From positions 1 through 8,088 of the forward strand of contig JAISAR010000036.1 of assembly GCA_031266615.1 (NCBI GenBank): 8,088 nucleotides of DNA. The letters run 5' to 3'. The notes below the pieces were generated by a model, which saw nothing but the letters and a program-made list of their open reading frames with translations, did not search any database and was not told the origin of the DNA. This document shows positions 6,470-8,088 of this stretch, piece by piece. This stretch comes from Rickettsiales bacterium. Lineage in GTDB: Bacteria; Pseudomonadota; Alphaproteobacteria; Rickettsiales; Anaplasmataceae. Within the stretch, counting starts at the first letter, position 1, and each line of letters starts with the position of its first letter. Made by a program: the position numbers and the translations under genes.

Positions 6470-6982
6470 ATGTCTATTTTATCAATACTCTTGTTCATCA
6501 GTCTTTCTTTACTTAACAATTCAAATAAATTGATGATATGCGCTGCCCTAGTTACGGGAGCTGCTCTAGCTGTAAATTCAATGGTTAAGTTCTACGGCAA
6601 GAGAGAAGCTATATACAGCTTAATAACGTGCACAGTATTATGTTGTGTTCTTAAATGGCAAAATTTCAGCCCAATAATACTAATTTCATACACTGCAATT
6701 TTAGTATCCCTTTTTTCAAGTATCATTATTTTTGAAAAATTAAAGTCTAAGTTTGACTTTCATATAACAAATTTCATTGCTTTAATTATAGCATCAGTAG
6801 TTGACAGTACTGTTGTATATGTCGGGTTACTACACAAATTCCCCGCAGGTAAATGCTTATCGATATACATTAGAGATTTAGCTTTCAAATTTTCTTATAT
6901 ATCAATATTAAGTATCTGCTTACTAGTAGCGACGCATTTATTCCGTTGGGCAAAGAAGAAGCATATTAAGCTTTTCGCGTAA
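6470..6982 (+). CDS. Putative VUT/YhhQ-family integral membrane transporter
   Basis: A 170-aa, strongly hydrophobic protein with about six membrane segments, near 2-15, 20-38, 48-62, 66-89, 99-118 and 138-156, and a basic C-terminal tail (RWAKKKHIK). The pattern recalls the VUT family (YhhQ/QPTR, queuosine-precursor uptake): VNSMVKFYGKREA (35-47) resembles the family's E-x-YG-K-x-x-A loop, and IIASVVDSTVVY (106-117), with Asp112 in the fifth segment, followed by IRDLAFKF, resembles its C-terminal ASxxD...K pattern. At 170 aa it is shorter than most members (around 220), mainly at the N-terminus. If correct, it would import a queuine precursor or related purine base across the inner membrane; an intracellular bacterium could salvage this from its host. 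The family call is recognition of pattern only; an uncharacterised membrane protein is the alternative. Confidence 0.55.
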   Translation: MSILSILLFISLSLLNNSNKLMICAALVTGAALAVNSMVKFYGKREAIYSLITCTVLCCVLKWQNFSPIILISYTAILVSLFSSIIIFEKLKSKFDFHITNFIALIIASVVDSTVVYVGLLHKFPAGKCLSIYIRDLAFKFSYISILSICLLVATHLFRWAKKKHIKLFA

Positions 6983-7072
6983 CCTATTTTTGTGACAGTA
7001 ATGCTATGTTTCTCAAGCCACATCGCCAGTAAACGTCAGCTAAGCTTTCTGCTACAGTAACTTCAAAATGTA

Positions 7073-7101
7073 TTGACTTTATGCACAATATTAGCTTTAA
7101 A
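7073..7101 (+). promoter_or_regulatory. Possible promoter of the TolA-like gene
   Basis: TTGACT (7073-7078) and TTTAAA (7096-7101) are 17 bp apart, a canonical sigma-70 spacing, and end 22 bp before the ATG at 7124. The -35 matches 5 of 6 consensus bases and the -10 about 4 of 6. The rest of the 141-bp spacer (6983-7123) shows no other feature. A short leader with TAGG about 12 bp before the ATG is a weak ribosome-binding site. Confidence 0.35.
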
Positions 7102-7123
7102 CCAGTAAAGTAGGTTTCAACAC

Positions 7124-7774
7124 ATGCGCTTTCTTTGCTCTAACTATGTTCTTTTTTTGTCTTTATGTTGTCTTTCATTTTTTCTGTTACCTTCAATAGA
7201 GGCCCAAACAAACGATACGTCAGCAGCGGAGTTTGTTCCCACACCACAAAGGAAAAAAAAGGTAGTTGAGCAACTGAGTACCGACGTTATGAAACAAACA
7301 GCACAACCGAGGCAAATCATAGAAATGCAAGAAGAAGTCAATATCGACGAAAGCAGTCCAATTCCAAAAAGAAAAAAAAGTGTAGGTACAAAGCCGGAAG
7401 ATGCAGTAAAGCCTAGAGAAACAGAGAATGAAATAAAAAGCGAAAAGAGTGTTGAGAGCAAAAAGAATGAGCTAGTTGTAGCAGAAATTATCAATTCTAT
7501 AAGAGACAAGCTCACAAAATGCTGGAGTATCCCTGAAAGCGTAGCTTACAAAGAAAATTTTAGTATAAAAATCAATCTATTATTATCCAATCAAGGTGAA
7601 ATAATTATGGCTGATGTAGCAGACAGTAGTTCCTACAAAAATAATCCACTTTTCAGGTCAATAGCAGATAGTGCAATGCGTGCAGCATATAAATGTAGCC
7701 CAATAACCGGCTTACCTGCCAAGCATTACCACATTTGGCGTGAAGTAACACTAGATTTTATTCTAAATGGGTAA
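7124..7774 (+). CDS. tolA: TolA/TonB-like C-terminal domain envelope protein
   Basis: 216 aa. TolA spans the periplasm, linking the TolQR motor in the inner membrane to TolB/Pal at the outer membrane. Residues 8-24 are hydrophobic and end in a signal-peptidase-like SIEA-Q site (27/28), so the protein is either exported or anchored by this segment as TolA is. Residues 28-115 form a polar, charged linker with a repeated motif PTPQRKKKV (39-47) and PIPKRKKSV (79-87), exactly 40 residues apart. Residues 117-215 resemble the TolA/TonB-2 domain: an amphipathic helix, KCWSIPE (132-138), strands with an IKINLLLSNQGEI core, RSIADSAMRAAYKCSP (178-193) and a closing IWREVTLDF. Cys133 and Cys191 could form a disulfide in the periplasm; that is inference. 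It is short for TolA because the linker is compact. TolQ, TolR, TolB and Pal are not in the window, so the Tol assignment depends on the domain alone. Confidence 0.65.
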   Translation: MRFLCSNYVLFLSLCCLSFFLLPSIEAQTNDTSAAEFVPTPQRKKKVVEQLSTDVMKQTAQPRQIIEMQEEVNIDESSPIPKRKKSVGTKPEDAVKPRETENEIKSEKSVESKKNELVVAEIINSIRDKLTKCWSIPESVAYKENFSIKINLLLSNQGEIIMADVADSSSYKNNPLFRSIADSAMRAAYKCSPITGLPAKHYHIWREVTLDFILNG

Positions 7775-7838
7775 AATCTTACAACAGACTGCTCACATGC
7801 AATCCAAGTAGCTCATAGAAATAGGACTAAAAAACTAC

Positions 7839-7867
7839 TTGACAAATCCTTTCAACCCCATTACCAT
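7839..7867 (+). promoter_or_regulatory. Sigma-70-type promoter in the 3' intergenic region
   Basis: A perfect TTGACA -35 (7839-7844), a 17-bp spacer and TACCAT (7862-7867, 4 of 6 to TATAAT). The predicted start is near 7874. It is the best promoter in the window, yet no reading frame follows it for at least 200 bp: the ATG at 7872 meets a stop after five codons. It may drive a small RNA or a gene past the window edge. Confidence 0.45.
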
Positions 7868-7873
7868 AGTAAT

Positions 7874-7970
7874 GAAGCTATTCATTTAACTTCGCAATCT
7901 GCAGATTAAAACGACAAAGGAAACTTTGTATTTGGCGTCTCATGTTTAAATTTTTGCACTATGTGCACTC
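7874..7970 (+). ncRNA. Candidate small RNA downstream of the promoter
   Basis: Speculative. The stretch after the promoter contains AATCTGCAGATT (self-complementary, 7896-7907), ACAAAG-GAAA-CTTTGT (7914-7929, 6-bp stem closed by a GNRA-type tetraloop) and TGCAC-TAT-GTGCA (7955-7967), but no long frame. No known RNA family was recognised, it is not a tRNA, and no clear terminator is visible. The 3' end is arbitrary. Confidence 0.2.
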
Positions 7971-8012
7971 CATGTCTTCGTAAAACTTCTAGGTTTTTGC
8001 CTATACAAGCTG

Positions 8013-8057
8013 AAACGCGCTTATAAGTCGTTTAAGACAGTATAGAACGTCAAATAG
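8013..8057 (+). repeat. Diverged copy of the intergenic hairpin repeat
   Basis: CGTTTAAGACAGTATAGAAC (8029-8048) continuing GTCAAATA resembles CGTTTAAGACATAAAAACGC (81-100) continuing CAATA at the left edge, in the same orientation. AAACG (8013-8017) and CGTTT (8029-8033) can also pair. This suggests a dispersed intergenic repeat occurring at both ends of the window. Confidence 0.4.
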
Positions 8058-8088
8058 AACAAGGGAGAATTTGAATACTAGCTGCTCT

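Larger units (their letters stand above)
7775..8088. other. Gene-free 3' region with promoter, hairpins and repeat
   Basis: No open frame of useful length starts here on either strand. Visible elements are a 6-bp inverted repeat AAGTAG (7806-7811) / CTACTT (7835-7840), a strong promoter (7839-7867), a perfect 12-bp palindrome AATCTGCAGATT (7896-7907), two small hairpins (7914-7929 and 7955-7967) and a dispersed repeat copy (8013-8057). A gene could begin beyond the right edge. Confidence 0.5.

Noticed and set aside
7874..8088. tRNA gene after the 3' promoter
   Set aside because: No T-arm GTTCRA motif, no cloverleaf spacing and no acceptor stem could be found.

Overview
The window looks like chromosomal DNA from a Wolbachia-type alphaproteobacterium (Rickettsiales, Anaplasmataceae). 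Four things suggest this: AT-rich sequence with loose gene packing; a long PurL with a PurS-like N-terminal region fused to the synthetase; an alphaproteobacterial-style AddB; and many short GC-richer palindromic elements with a core of the type ATCCCAGTG...CACTGGGAT, some inside reading frames. Protein-coding palindromic elements of this kind are known from Rickettsia and Wolbachia. The assignment rests on reading, not on a database search.

Layout: 1-269 is non-coding and repeat-derived. It holds two copies of a T-tract/AT tail flanking a GCGTTT...AAACGC hairpin, and a short open stretch that may be a gene remnant. addB (3050-270, minus) encodes the helicase-like/nuclease subunit of the AddAB double-strand-break repair enzyme. 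An 87-99 bp AT-rich spacer separates it from the divergent purL (3150-6380, plus), which encodes the synthetase of the fourth step of de novo purine synthesis. Next come a six-segment membrane protein resembling the VUT/YhhQ family (6470-6982) and a secreted or membrane-anchored protein with a TolA/TonB-like C-terminal domain (7124-7774). The last 314 bp have no gene, but contain a good -35/-10 promoter followed by small hairpins, and a second copy of the hairpin motif seen near base 80.

The most striking feature is the colonisation of addB and purL by one palindromic element family. AddB carries about 59 extra codons inside its nuclease domain, just ahead of the catalytic acidic residues. 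PurL carries three insertions (28, 80 and 10 codons), all in probable linkers. A 62-bp piece is 57/62 identical between the two genes and is read in the same orientation and frame in both. PurL also contains the element in both orientations, forming a 29-bp near-perfect inverted repeat, and shows tandem 21-bp (7-codon) growth of one arm. All insertions keep the frame open and the recognisable catalytic motifs remain, so both genes look functional.

The genes do not form one pathway. They are housekeeping functions of an obligate intracellular bacterium: DNA repair, purine synthesis, small-molecule transport and envelope integrity. purL and the downstream plus-strand genes are separated by about 90 and 140 bp, so they are not obviously one operon.
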